From Desulfobacterium sp. (GTDB lineage: Bacteria; Desulfobacterota; Desulfobacteria; Desulfobacterales; Desulfobacteraceae), in NCBI GenBank assembly GCA_016342325.1, contig JAEINR010000011.1, positions 1 through 64,000 of the forward strand: a DNA stretch of 64,000 nucleotides, given 5' to 3'. Under the pieces are notes generated by a model. The model was not told where the DNA came from. It ran no database searches and was given only the letters and a program-made list of their open reading frames with translations. Shown piece by piece: positions 1 to 9,119 of this stretch; the stretch's first letter is position 1, and every line of letters begins with the position of its first letter. The position numbers were made by a program, and so were the translations under genes.

Positions 1-84
1 ATCCGAGGAATTTTAATAATCGGAGTGGGCGGTTTCATTATTGTTACCAACCAGTGCGTTAAGTTAATGACATTGAGTTATTAA

Positions 85-2595
85 CTATTCTTTTGTATTT
101 GCATTAGTGGATAATATACGTTGTTTTATTTTTTCAATAGTTTCCATTTTTATTTGGCCTAAAGTTAAGCCATTGTCTTTCATCTGCTGGACCCATGATT
201 GAATATTCCTTTTATCGTCTGGATATAACGCTAAAAGTTTACTCAAGTAACGAACATCATCAATCCCTTCTCGAAAACCTTCCCATTGTATTGTATCAAC
301 AACACCATTGCTAACAGGATAAGCAAAAACATGATCACGATATATTTTGTGATCAAAATCATTCCAAATATTCCCAAAATCATATTGATAAGCGAAATTC
401 ATAGCTCCATCGTACTCAGAAAGCCATAAATCAATCCCATAATTTTTTCTATAAATATAGGGATTTTCCACACCCACTTGTGGATTTCCGTATGAGAAAA
501 CCTTTGCTCCTTTTTCGTGCCAATTCCGTGCCACTGTGTTTTCCAACCTATCTCTGACAACACCTATATTTAACAAGTTATTTTCAATGTCAATTGCATT
601 CTTCGGACAGGCTACAATTATTCCAGCCCCAGCATCATGGACAACTTCCCATGCTTTTTTCTGAGATTTAATAATCTTCTCTTTCGCCTCATCTATACCA
701 TAGATAAAAACTTTATTGTAATTATATTCTTCTGCATAATCGACCCATTGGCTTACTTTTTTTTTCAAGGAAGCTAATTCGATATCACTTTGAGGATTGC
801 CGGTCCACAGCCCCAACACATATAAATTATCATTATCAAAGCCGGCTTCAGACCTCATTTTTAGAGCATCTGGTAACATTGAATCATTTTTTTGATACAA
901 CGTCAAAGAAGCTATTCCATGTTCTTTTAAATTATTAAGTTCAATCTTATATTGCTCTTTACTTTTTTTACTATTCCCAACCTCTGCATATTTATCATCA
1001 ACAAGTTTCCCTGTATAATACATAGAATATTCAATGCAAGGTTGTGGCAAAGTAAAGTCATGCACATCGAGCTCTAAATCAACAGCAACAGGAGAACTGT
1101 CAGTTGCTGTAACATGAATTTTCCCTCGATATATACCTGGTTTTGCATCCTCAGGGACATGCGCCGTTAACCATATTTGCTTATTGCTTCCCTTTTTCAT
1201 AGAAAAGGGAAGTAATTTCACAGAATCTTGAATTATAGTATCAACAGACAATTCAGTTTTTGAATCTGAAATATCGATATAGCTCTCATCACCGTTACGA
1301 TTAACTTTTAAGTAGTTTTTCTTATTTTTTTCATCAATTAAGATTAATGAATCATCGTGCACCAAAAGTTCTGGAGTTAAATATTTAACGTCACTTCGAT
1401 AAACTGAATCGTTATTAGCTTGATACCAACATTTCACCAGTTTCAAATCGAATGATGTAGAGGGTATGAGATCCCCTTTTGCATTGATTAAGTCTGTTAA
1501 TGCAAGCGTTGCATTCTTTAAATCATGCTGAGATCTCATTATAAATGAAGCTGCCTCGTATTCGGCTGGACAAGCTGCCATCTGAATAAGATTTCCTGGC
1601 AAGGCGGGAACCGGAAATGAAGTGGGTAATATTTTTTTATCTGTTAAAGGATCCCACGGATAAATTATGACGCTTCCATACTGGGATTCACCAACATTCA
1701 AGTAATTTAGTTCATCATTAATATCATTCAGCATTCGATATTCGTAGGTTTTGATGTATCCCCTATTCTTATAAGAATTTAAAATTTCATCGACATCATT
1801 TTTCCGATAAGAATTCGTTTGTTCAACTATTTGGTTTATTCCTTTTTCAATCCTGTTCTGATAAGCTTTCCAGACAGTTGTCGAATATAGCGAATATTCT
1901 TCGATATCAGGGACTTTACCCATAAGTTTTAGGTTGTCAACATAGACTGTTAATGTATCACCCTTTTTACCATACAAATACAAACCGATTCGATCAGACC
2001 AGATTCCTACATCTTCATGCGTTCCATCAATTAGATGTTGATATACAATTTTTTTGGCTTTAGCATAGCATTTTTCTGTAAGATTGGCTTCTTGGGTTAT
2101 CCAACCTATAGATTTTGTACTTTGCTTATCTAAACTATTAACACCGGATAAAGAACTGGGAAAAAGGGATGTATTTGCCCCTAATGTTGCTTTGGCTCCA
2201 GATGTTTTATCCAATAGGATATCCCCTTTGAATAGTAATTCACCAACACTAGGAACAAATAGAGGGATTTGATAATAAACATAAGTAGCCGTTCCAAAAG
2301 TTATATCAATCTTAAATGATTTTTGTCCAGATGATGATTTTTCAGATGTAACCCCCTTGTAATTTACGGTGTAGTTACCATTACTAGCCCATTTTACAAA
2401 TGGGTCTTTATTTTCAAAATCCTCGTTGTAAGAATACGGTTGCAGAGTAAATTTTTCAGCAGTATCAATTAAGCCATCACTCGTTACTAAAAGATTAATA
2501 TCGGCAAAAAGTTCTGAAGCACCCAATACAATTGTAAAGAGCATACAGATTACCACGATTAAATTTAACAAATTCAAACTTACTTTTTTAAACAT
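85..2595 (-). CDS. Secreted DUF4091-type glycosidase-like protein
   Basis: An 836-residue protein with a hydrophobic N-terminal segment (about residues 9-31), which suggests export or an N-terminal anchor. Residues from about 480 to 530 resemble the beta-sandwich typical of DUF4091 proteins (KPGIYRGKIHVTATD, then VHDFTLP). The C-terminal motif WEGFREGIDDVRYL is the hallmark of DUF4091, usually attached to a glycoside-hydrolase-like TIM barrel, which would fit residues 530-780. Substrate is unknown; the adjacent polysaccharide precursor operon suggests a role on a surface or extracellular glycan, but that is inference. The gene is visibly richer in A+T than all its neighbours, hinting at acquisition by transfer. 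A G15 homopolymer lies about 57 bases upstream of the start codon. Confidence 0.75.
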   Translation of the reverse strand: MFKKVSLNLLNLIVVICMLFTIVLGASELFADINLLVTSDGLIDTAEKFTLQPYSYNEDFENKDPFVKWASNGNYTVNYKGVTSEKSSSGQKSFKIDITFGTATYVYYQIPLFVPSVGELLFKGDILLDKTSGAKATLGANTSLFPSSLSGVNSLDKQSTKSIGWITQEANLTEKCYAKAKKIVYQHLIDGTHEDVGIWSDRIGLYLYGKKGDTLTVYVDNLKLMGKVPDIEEYSLYSTTVWKAYQNRIEKGINQIVEQTNSYRKNDVDEILNSYKNRGYIKTYEYRMLNDINDELNYLNVGESQYGSVIIYPWDPLTDKKILPTSFPVPALPGNLIQMAACPAEYEAASFIMRSQHDLKNATLALTDLINAKGDLIPSTSFDLKLVKCWYQANNDSVYRSDVKYLTPELLVHDDSLILIDEKNKKNYLKVNRNGDESYIDISDSKTELSVDTIIQDSVKLLPFSMKKGSNKQIWLTAHVPEDAKPGIYRGKIHVTATDSSPVAVDLELDVHDFTLPQPCIEYSMYYTGKLVDDKYAEVGNSKKSKEQYKIELNNLKEHGIASLTLYQKNDSMLPDALKMRSEAGFDNDNLYVLGLWTGNPQSDIELASLKKKVSQWVDYAEEYNYNKVFIYGIDEAKEKIIKSQKKAWEVVHDAGAGIIVACPKNAIDIENNLLNIGVVRDRLENTVARNWHEKGAKVFSYGNPQVGVENPYIYRKNYGIDLWLSEYDGAMNFAYQYDFGNIWNDFDHKIYRDHVFAYPVSNGVVDTIQWEGFREGIDDVRYLSKLLALYPDDKRNIQSWVQQMKDNGLTLGQIKMETIEKIKQRILSTNANTKE

Positions 2596-2967
2596 TATTC
2601 CTCCTTTGCTAACAATTTAGCTGATGTTATCAAAGCTTTTTTTAAAAAAAAGGGGGGGGGGGGGGGCTATCCAATGCCATTGGTTCAAGAGAACTCCAAC
2701 TTCAATATAGGTAGACATTTTTTCAATTTATGGTAACAACAAGATCGATAACAACGTATCAAAAAGAGCAAAAAAATCTTAAAAAAAATACTCAAGTTGG
2801 CATAGACGATGTGACGCTGGAAGTGTGCCGGAATGATAAATTTAAAAAATATTTACACGCAATGGAAAGCTAACCATCAATGATACGACAGTTCAACTAC
2901 CACGATTCAGTACTATCTCTGACCATTTACCTCTTTGAGATTGGCATTTTCTTAAATTTCTAACAAA
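2596..2967. other. Intergenic region with poly-A/poly-G tract
   Basis: This 372-base AT-rich stretch separates the DUF4091 gene from the end of the sat/cysC operon. Apart from the A8-G15 tract at 2644-2666 I see no coding potential, no convincing promoter and no clear terminator. It should hold the promoter of the DUF4091 gene. Confidence 0.5.
2644..2666. repeat. A8G15 homopolymer tract
   Basis: Eight A followed by fifteen G on the plus strand, that is C15 on the strand transcribed toward the DUF4091 gene. It sits 57-71 bases upstream of that gene's ATG. Long G/C homopolymers are prone to slipped-strand changes, so it may vary promoter spacing, or its exact length may be a sequencing uncertainty. 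Confidence 0.8.
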
Positions 2968-4659
2968 TTAAATAAATCCGCTCTGACCGATGCAGAGAAG
3001 AATCTCCTGGACGGCTTCATCCGGTTTCAAATTTGTGGTGTCAATGCGGAGTTCGGGTTTAACAGGGATTTCGTAGGGATCATCCACGCCGGTAAACCCT
3101 TTGAGGAGTCCGGCCCTGGCCTTTGCGTACATGCCCTTGCGGTCTCTTTTTTCACATTCTTCAATGGGGGTTGACACATGTACTTCAAAGAAGCCGCCGT
3201 ACTCTTCTATGGTGCTTCGGATTTCAGAGCGGGTTTTTTCATAGGGGGCGATGGGGGCACAGATGGCGATGCCGCGGTTCTTTGTGATCTCCCCTGCCAC
3301 AAACCCTATTCGTCTGACATTTATGTCACGGTGTTCCCTTGAAAAGTTCAACTCGCTGGAGAGATTTCTTCGGACAATATCACCGTCAAGAAGGGATACC
3401 GGGCGTGTGCTCATCTCCAGGAACCGGGAGTAAAGCACCTTGGCAATGGTGGATTTTCCAGCGCCTGAAAGGCCGGTGAAAAAGACGGTAAACCCTTGTT
3501 CCGCTGGTGGGGGGTAGGATTTTCTCAGTTCCTCGATCACCTTTGGAAAGGTTGCCCAGTCCGGAACTTTTTTTCCGGATCGAATTCTTTTGCGGATATC
3601 TGTTCCGGACAGGGAGATGGTCTGGGTGTCTTTTGCCACTTCCGTTGCGGGCTTGTATTCATCCTCAAAGGGGAGATAGACCATCTCTTCAAACGAGACG
3701 ACCTCAACCCCTATTTCCCTGCCGGCTTCCTGGACAAGGAGTTGCGCCTCATCAAATTTGTAAAACGGGTTGCCGCTGCTGTCCTTGCCCGGGCTTGCAT
3801 GGTCATGGCCAATGACAAAATGGGTGCATCCGAAGTTTCTTCCGATGATCATATGCAGCAGCGCTTCCCTGGGTCCTGCCATTCTCATGGCCAGGGGAAG
3901 CAGGTTCAAAACAAAGGAATCGGGGGGAAAATGGGATGCCACCTGTTTATAGCAACGCATTCTTGTATAATGATCAAAATCCCCCGGCTTTGTCACCCCG
4001 GCAATGGGCAGGAGTAATAGATTCGCCTTGGCCTTTCTCATGGCCTGTATGATCATTTCAAATTGCGGTCGGTGCAATGGTTGTCTGGTATGGAAGCCGA
4101 CCACCCGGGTCCATCCAAGCCGTGTGAATACGGTTCGCACGTCTGCCGGGGTCAACCGGATCTGTTTGAAATCGGAATGTATGGGCAGGTTCAATGCCTC
4201 AATACCACCGCCGATATAATACTTTCCAGATCGGTTTAAAAGATAATCCACACCCGGGTGGGTTTTATCAAGGGTGCCATAGACTGCCAGGGCCTCTTTT
4301 TCAATTTCAACCGGCCAGATGTCGTCTATGTTCATCAGCCCAAGCAGGAATCCTTCCTGATCCCGAAGCACCACGGATTGTCCCGCTTCAAGGGACATGG
4401 CAAGGGTTTCCGGGATATCAAGACATACCGGTACAGGCCATAGTTCACCGCTCTCCAGACGCATCCGGTCAAGAACGGATTCATAATCAATTCTTTTCAT
4501 GAAACCGTTGAGGGGTGAGAAGACACCTGTTGTCAGCAGTTCAAAATCACAAATCTGACGATCGTTAAGTATCACCTCCGGCAGTGTCGATGTAAGCGCT
4601 TTTAAAAGCTGGTTCCGCTTCTCATCAACAAGCAGGTTAACAATTGATGGAGCATTCAT
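2968..4659 (-). CDS. Bifunctional sulfate adenylyltransferase / adenylylsulfate kinase
   Basis: The first ~380 residues match ATP sulfurylase (TKPGDFDHYTRMRCY, MAGPREALLHMIIGRNFGCTH, SLSGTDIRKRIRSG). The last ~180 match APS kinase, with P-loop GLSGAGKST and the RAGLLKGFTGVDDPYE stretch of CysC. Together they would convert sulfate plus ATP to PAPS. I chose the ATG at 4659 (563 residues) because GGTAGG precedes it and it follows the fcl stop by 19 bases; an upstream in-frame ATG at 4716 would overlap fcl. The sulfurylase active-site motif reads HTRQPLHRPQ instead of the usual QTRNPxHRAH, and GHDHA replaces GRDHA, so either specificity or activity may differ. As last gene of a nucleotide-sugar operon it more likely feeds sulfation of a polysaccharide than dissimilatory sulfate reduction. 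Confidence 0.85.
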   Translation of the reverse strand: MNAPSIVNLLVDEKRNQLLKALTSTLPEVILNDRQICDFELLTTGVFSPLNGFMKRIDYESVLDRMRLESGELWPVPVCLDIPETLAMSLEAGQSVVLRDQEGFLLGLMNIDDIWPVEIEKEALAVYGTLDKTHPGVDYLLNRSGKYYIGGGIEALNLPIHSDFKQIRLTPADVRTVFTRLGWTRVVGFHTRQPLHRPQFEMIIQAMRKAKANLLLLPIAGVTKPGDFDHYTRMRCYKQVASHFPPDSFVLNLLPLAMRMAGPREALLHMIIGRNFGCTHFVIGHDHASPGKDSSGNPFYKFDEAQLLVQEAGREIGVEVVSFEEMVYLPFEDEYKPATEVAKDTQTISLSGTDIRKRIRSGKKVPDWATFPKVIEELRKSYPPPAEQGFTVFFTGLSGAGKSTIAKVLYSRFLEMSTRPVSLLDGDIVRRNLSSELNFSREHRDINVRRIGFVAGEITKNRGIAICAPIAPYEKTRSEIRSTIEEYGGFFEVHVSTPIEECEKRDRKGMYAKARAGLLKGFTGVDDPYEIPVKPELRIDTTNLKPDEAVQEILLCIGQSGFI

Positions 4660-4678
4660 ATTTTGCCTACCATATTCA

Positions 4679-5710
4679 TCATAAACGTTTGCAATACCAG
4701 TCGTATGTGTCTTCAATGCCCTTCTTTAAATCAAGTTGTGCTGTGAAGCCTAAACTGTGTAAATGTGAAATATCCAGAAGTTTCCGGGGAGTACCATCGG
4801 GCTTTGAAGTATCAAACCTCAAAGATCCTTTATATCCTACAACCTCTTTTATGGTTTCTGCAACCTCTTTGATGGTGCAGTCCGTACCAGTGCCCACATT
4901 GACGAAACAGGGTTTGGGGTAATTGGTAAGATGCTCGTCAATTACCGGTTCAGCAAGGTTCATGACAAATACAGAAGCGTCTGCCATGTCGTCCACATGG
5001 AGAAATTCCCTTTTGGGGGAACCGGTTCCCCAGACAACCACTTCTGGTGCTCCGGATTGTTTTGCCTCATTGAATTTCCGGATAAGCGCCGGAAGAACAT
5101 GGGAGGTCTCAAGGTCGAAATTATCGTTGGGACCATAGAGGTTTGTGGGCATGACGGCAAGGAACCTTGTGCCATACTGGCGGTTGTAGGCTTCACACAT
5201 CTTGATACCGGCGATCTTTGCAATGGCATAGGGCTCATTGGTCGGTTCAAGGAGGCCAGTGAGCAGATGTTCTTCTTTCATGGGTTGGGGTGCCTGCTTT
5301 GGATAGATGCAGGAAGACCCGAGGAAGAGCAGGCGCTTTACCTTGGCCTCATAGGCTGCGTGGATGATGTTTCCCTGGATGGCAAGGTTCTCATGGATGA
5401 ACTGTGCCGGGAAGGTGTTGTTGGCATGAATGCCCCCGACCTTTGCTGCAGCAAGGAAAACATGGTCCGGCTTTAGTTCTTTAAAGAAGCGCTTGACCTC
5501 ATCCTGGCAGGTGAGATCGATCTGAACAAGGCGTAATCCCTTGGGCAGGGTCTCTGAGTTGGGGATGAGGGTGAACTTGTCTGCTTGTGGAGGGCTTGAA
5601 TGAAAGCTTCCCACAAGGTTGTTGAACCCCTTTTCCAGGAGATTGCGGATGATGGCGCTGCCCACCATGCCGCCTGCGCCTGCGATGAAGATTCTGCTGT
5701 TCTTATTCAC
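4679..5710 (-). CDS. fcl: GDP-L-fucose synthase
   Basis: An SDR-family GDP-4-keto-6-deoxymannose 3,5-epimerase/4-reductase of 343 residues. The N-terminal Rossmann glycine motif is GAGGMVGSA. The catalytic stretch includes [13 protein letters not shown] and [11 protein letters not shown] (the YxxxK pair), followed by [10 protein letters not shown], characteristic of GDP-fucose synthases. It catalyses the second step after Gmd, giving GDP-L-fucose. The start is taken as the GTG at 5710, which overlaps the gmd stop by 8 bases; an ATG further upstream at 5770 would add 20 residues lying inside gmd and unlike the family. Cytoplasmic; co-transcribed with gmd. Confidence 0.93.
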   Translation of the reverse strand: MNKNSRIFIAGAGGMVGSAIIRNLLEKGFNNLVGSFHSSPPQADKFTLIPNSETLPKGLRLVQIDLTCQDEVKRFFKELKPDHVFLAAAKVGGIHANNTFPAQFIHENLAIQGNIIHAAYEAKVKRLLFLGSSCIYPKQAPQPMKEEHLLTGLLEPTNEPYAIAKIAGIKMCEAYNRQYGTRFLAVMPTNLYGPNDNFDLETSHVLPALIRKFNEAKQSGAPEVVVWGTGSPKREFLHVDDMADASVFVMNLAEPVIDEHLTNYPKPCFVNVGTGTDCTIKEVAETIKEVVGYKGSLRFDTSKPDGTPRKLLDISHLHSLGFTAQLDLKKGIEDTYDWYCKRL

Positions 5711-6788
5711 TGGGGTTATACACCTGAAATCCGGCACGCTGGCACAGCTCGTCCTTTTTAGCTTCTTCAAGGTCTGATCTTACCATTTCAGAGACAAGTT
5801 GTTCAAAGGTGATCTTCGGTTCCCATCCAAGATTGGTTTTGGCCTTGGTCGGATCTCCAAGCAGGGTCTCCACCTCTGTGGGACGGAAATACCTGGGATC
5901 TACGGCAACAATGGTTTTTCCGTTGGCAATGTTGATTCCCTTTTCGTTCACGCCCTCACCTTCCCACTTGATGGCGATGCCGAGTTCACTTGCGGAACGT
6001 TCCACAAACTCCCTGACCGAATGCTGTTCTCCTGTTGCAATGACATAATCATCCGGGGTGTCCTGCTGGAGCATGAGCCACTGCATCTCCACATAGTCTT
6101 TTGCATGACCCCAGTCCCTGAGGGCGTTCATGTTACCCAGGAACAGGCAATCCTGCATGCCAAGGAGAATTCGGCACAGGGCCCGGGTGATCTTGCGGGT
6201 GACAAAGGTTTCACCCCGTAGGGGAGATTCATGGTTAAAGAGGATGCCGTTGCAGGCATAGATACCGTAGGCTTCCCGGTAATTAACCGTGATCCAGTAG
6301 GCATAGAGTTTTGCACAGGCATAGGGAGATCTTGGATAGAACGGAGTTTTCTCCGTCTGGGGAACTTCCTGGACCTTGCCGTAAAGTTCCGAGGTTGATG
6401 CCTGGTAAAACCGTGTCTTTTTTTCAAGCCCCAAAATACGAATGCCTTCGAGGATTCTCATGGTGCCAAGGGCATCGGTATCTGCCGTATACTCAGGGGA
6501 CTCAAAGGAGACCTGGACATGGCTCTGGGCCGCAAGGTTGTATAACTCGTCCGGCTGAACCTGCTGGATGATCCGTATAAGATTGGTGGAGTCTGTCAGA
6601 TCCCCGTAGTGGAGAACCAGATTCCTTTCGGTCTCATGGGGGTCTTGATAGAGGTGATCGATGCGATCGGTGTTAAACAGCGAGGCCCGCCTTTTGATGC
6701 CGTGGACCTCGTACCCTTTTTTTAATAAGAATTCGGCAAGATAGGCACCATCCTGCCCTGTAATTCCCGTGATAAGTGCTTTTTTCAT
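5703..6788 (-). CDS. gmd: GDP-mannose 4,6-dehydratase
   Basis: 361 residues, the normal family length. The N-terminus [20 protein letters not shown] is the conserved NADP-binding motif of Gmd. [16 protein letters not shown] and [13 protein letters not shown] carry the Ser/Thr, Tyr and Lys catalytic residues. [17 protein letters not shown] and the C-terminal [13 protein letters not shown] block are also diagnostic. It converts GDP-mannose to GDP-4-keto-6-deoxymannose, the substrate of Fcl encoded just downstream. It begins 1 base after the wbpP stop, consistent with one transcript. Confidence 0.96.
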   Translation of the reverse strand: MKKALITGITGQDGAYLAEFLLKKGYEVHGIKRRASLFNTDRIDHLYQDPHETERNLVLHYGDLTDSTNLIRIIQQVQPDELYNLAAQSHVQVSFESPEYTADTDALGTMRILEGIRILGLEKKTRFYQASTSELYGKVQEVPQTEKTPFYPRSPYACAKLYAYWITVNYREAYGIYACNGILFNHESPLRGETFVTRKITRALCRILLGMQDCLFLGNMNALRDWGHAKDYVEMQWLMLQQDTPDDYVIATGEQHSVREFVERSASELGIAIKWEGEGVNEKGINIANGKTIVAVDPRYFRPTEVETLLGDPTKAKTNLGWEPKITFEQLVSEMVRSDLEEAKKDELCQRAGFQVYNPSE

Positions 6789-6789
6789 T

Positions 6790-7812
6790 TTACCCTAGGT
6801 TGGTCATGTACCAGTCAGCAGCGACATCGAGTCCCTGGGTTACAGAGAACTCGGGATTATAGCCAATTCGTTTTGTTACTTTTGAAATGTCTGCCAGGGA
6901 GTGGCGGACATCACCGGCCCTGAAATCCCTGTATTCGGGTTGGGACTCCTTGGCTTGGGGGTATCTTGCCGCCACCCTCTCCCGGATCATGGTAAAGAGC
7001 TCGTTCAGGGTGGTGCGTTGCCCGAATGCGACGTTGTAGACCTGGTTGGCTTGGTCGTCGGTGGCAAGGGCTGCAAGGATATTGGCCTGAACCGTGTTGT
7101 CGATATAGCAAAAATCCCGGCTGGTCTCACCGTCGCCGTTGATAAAGACCGTTTCTCCTTTAATCAGGGACGCAAACCAGAGGGGGATGACTGCGGCATA
7201 GGCACCGGAGGGATCCTGGCGCTTGCCAAACACGTTAAAGTATCGAAGACCAATGGTTTTGAACCCGTAGGTTGTGGCAAACACATCGGCATAGAGTTCG
7301 TTCACGTATTTTGTGACGGCATAGGGGGAGAGGGGCTTGCCGATCTTGTCTTCAACCTTGGGAAGGCCGGGATGGTCACCATAGGTTGAACTGGATGCGG
7401 CATAGACAAACCGCTTTACCTGGGCGTCCCGTGCCGCGACAAGCATGTTGAGAAAGCCTGTGATGTTGTTGGCATTGGTTATGGCGGGATCTGCCACCGA
7501 GCGTGGGACAGAGCCAAGGGCGGCCTGGTGGAGCACGTAATCCTGGTTGGTGCAGGCTTTTTTGCAGGCGGAGGGATCGCAGATATCGCCTTTTATTAAG
7601 GTGAAGCGGTTCCACTGCTCCGGGGTAACCGCCTGCTGCACCTGGTCGAGGTTGTGCTGAAAACCGGTGGAGAAGTTATCAAGGCCTGTGACCTGCTGGT
7701 CGTTTGTCAGCAGGGTCTCGATCAGGTTTGATCCGATGAAACCGGCAGCCCCGGTTACAAGCCATTTACCACTTATCGTGCTTAGTTTTTCTTTGATCAT
7801 TTTGGTATCCAT
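6790..7812 (-). CDS. wbpP: UDP-N-acetylglucosamine (or its uronate) 4-epimerase, WbpP/TviC type
   Basis: A 340-residue extended SDR with Rossmann motif [12 protein letters not shown]. The sequence is strongly like WbpP/Tvi[47 protein letters not shown] (Tyr/Lys catalytic pair) and [20 protein letters not shown]. These enzymes interconvert UDP-GlcNAc/UDP-GalNAc or the corresponding uronates by transient C4 oxidation. Pairing with the adjacent TviB-like dehydrogenase suggests UDP-GalNAcA formation, as in Vi antigen and Pseudomonas O6 pathways. The preceding gene ends 14 bases upstream. Confidence 0.92.
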   Translation of the reverse strand: MDTKMIKEKLSTISGKWLVTGAAGFIGSNLIETLLTNDQQVTGLDNFSTGFQHNLDQVQQAVTPEQWNRFTLIKGDICDPSACKKACTNQDYVLHQAALGSVPRSVADPAITNANNITGFLNMLVAARDAQVKRFVYAASSSTYGDHPGLPKVEDKIGKPLSPYAVTKYVNELYADVFATTYGFKTIGLRYFNVFGKRQDPSGAYAAVIPLWFASLIKGETVFINGDGETSRDFCYIDNTVQANILAALATDDQANQVYNVAFGQRTTLNELFTMIRERVAARYPQAKESQPEYRDFRAGDVRHSLADISKVTKRIGYNPEFSVTQGLDVAADWYMTNLG

Positions 7813-7826
7813 TTATCTCTTTGGTA

Positions 7827-9119
7827 CTAAAGCCGCCAGAAATTGACATTGGTTTTTTTGACCTCATCCATATCGACCATGGATTTCACGTCGATGAGGC
7901 ACCCATCCGCTTCAAGGGTTTGGGTAAAGTCCGCCAGGGATTTCAGGCGGTACTCTTTGTGGGGAACGGCAATGATCAGGGCACCGAGATTGTCCAGTTC
8001 CTCCCAGGAGCAGAGCCGGACATTGTAGTAGGCCATGGCCTCTTTGGGGTCTGCCATGGGTTCATGGACCAGGACCTCGACACCGTAGGATTCAAGTTCG
8101 GTGATGATATCCACCACCCGGGTGTTTCTCAGGTCCGGGCAGTCTTCTTTAAAGGTGAGCCCCAGGACGCCCACTTTTGCGCCTTTGATGTTCTTGCCGG
8201 CATTGATCATCATCTTGATTGTCTTTTCCACGACAAATCGGCCCATGTTGTCGTTGATCCGTCGCCCGGAGAGGATGATCTCGGGATGATACCCCTCGGA
8301 CTGGGCCTTGAAGGTGAGATAATAGGGATCAACACCGATGCAATGGCCGCCAACGAGCCCCGGGGAAAAGGGAAGGAAGTTCCATTTGGAGCCTGCGGCT
8401 TCAAGGACGTTTTTCGTGTCAATGTTGAGTCGGTCGAAAATAAGGGCGAGCTCGTTCATCAGCGCAATGTTGAGATCCCGCTGGGTGTTTTCGATCACCT
8501 TGGCCGCCTCGGCTTCCTTGATGGTCTCTGTCCGGTGGACACCCGCCTGGATGATGGACTCGTACAGGGCGGCAACCTGATCCAGGGTGTCGGGGTCATC
8601 TCCGGCCACCACCTTGACGATCTTTGTCAGGGTGTGCTCCTTGTCACCGGGGTTGATCCGCTCGGGGGAGTATCCCACATGGAAATCTTGTTTCCATGTG
8701 TACCCTGACTCCTTCTCAAGGATGGGCACACAGATCTCCTCGGTCACCCCGGGATAGACCGTTGATTCATAGATCACAACAGCCCCCTTTTTCATGTACC
8801 GGCCCGCGGTTACGGAGGAACTCTCCACAGGACCGAGGTCGGGGCGTCTGGCTTTATCTATGGGGGTCGGAACCGCAACGATGATGTAGTCGGCATCCCG
8901 GATCATGGCGGGATCGGAAGTGGGCGTGAAGTTGACGGCCCGTTCAAACTCATCGGTTGACACCTCGCCTGTGGGGTCCTGCCTGCGGCTGCAGTTGTCG
9001 ATGATGCTCTGTTTTAAATCAAGCCCCACGGTCTCATACCGGGCACCAAAATGGACGGCAAGGGGCAAGCCCACATAGCCAAGACCGATCACTGCAATTT
9101 TTATATTATTATCTATCAT
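7827..9119 (-). CDS. tviB: UDP-N-acetylhexosamine 6-dehydrogenase, TviB/WbpO family
   Basis: 430 residues with the three-domain UDP-glucose/GlcNAc dehydrogenase layout. N-terminal NAD motif GLGYVGLPLAVHFG; VYESTVYPGVTEEICVPIL and GYSPERINPGDKEHTLT follow; the central block AAGSKWNFLPF, GLVGGHCIGVDPYYLT contains the catalytic Cys; the C-terminal UDP-binding domain includes LGLTFKEDCPDLRNTRV. These blocks follow TviB closely. The reaction is two-step oxidation of a UDP-HexNAc to its uronate with 2 NAD+. The start ATG overlaps the wecB stop by 11 bases, indicating translational coupling. If it instead used the UDP-ManNAc made by WecB it would act as WecC, but sequence favours TviB/WbpO. Confidence 0.92.
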   Translation of the reverse strand: MIDNNIKIAVIGLGYVGLPLAVHFGARYETVGLDLKQSIIDNCSRRQDPTGEVSTDEFERAVNFTPTSDPAMIRDADYIIVAVPTPIDKARRPDLGPVESSSVTAGRYMKKGAVVIYESTVYPGVTEEICVPILEKESGYTWKQDFHVGYSPERINPGDKEHTLTKIVKVVAGDDPDTLDQVAALYESIIQAGVHRTETIKEAEAAKVIENTQRDLNIALMNELALIFDRLNIDTKNVLEAAGSKWNFLPFSPGLVGGHCIGVDPYYLTFKAQSEGYHPEIILSGRRINDNMGRFVVEKTIKMMINAGKNIKGAKVGVLGLTFKEDCPDLRNTRVVDIITELESYGVEVLVHEPMADPKEAMAYYNVRLCSWEELDNLGALIIAVPHKEYRLKSLADFTQTLEADGCLIDVKSMVDMDEVKKTNVNFWRL

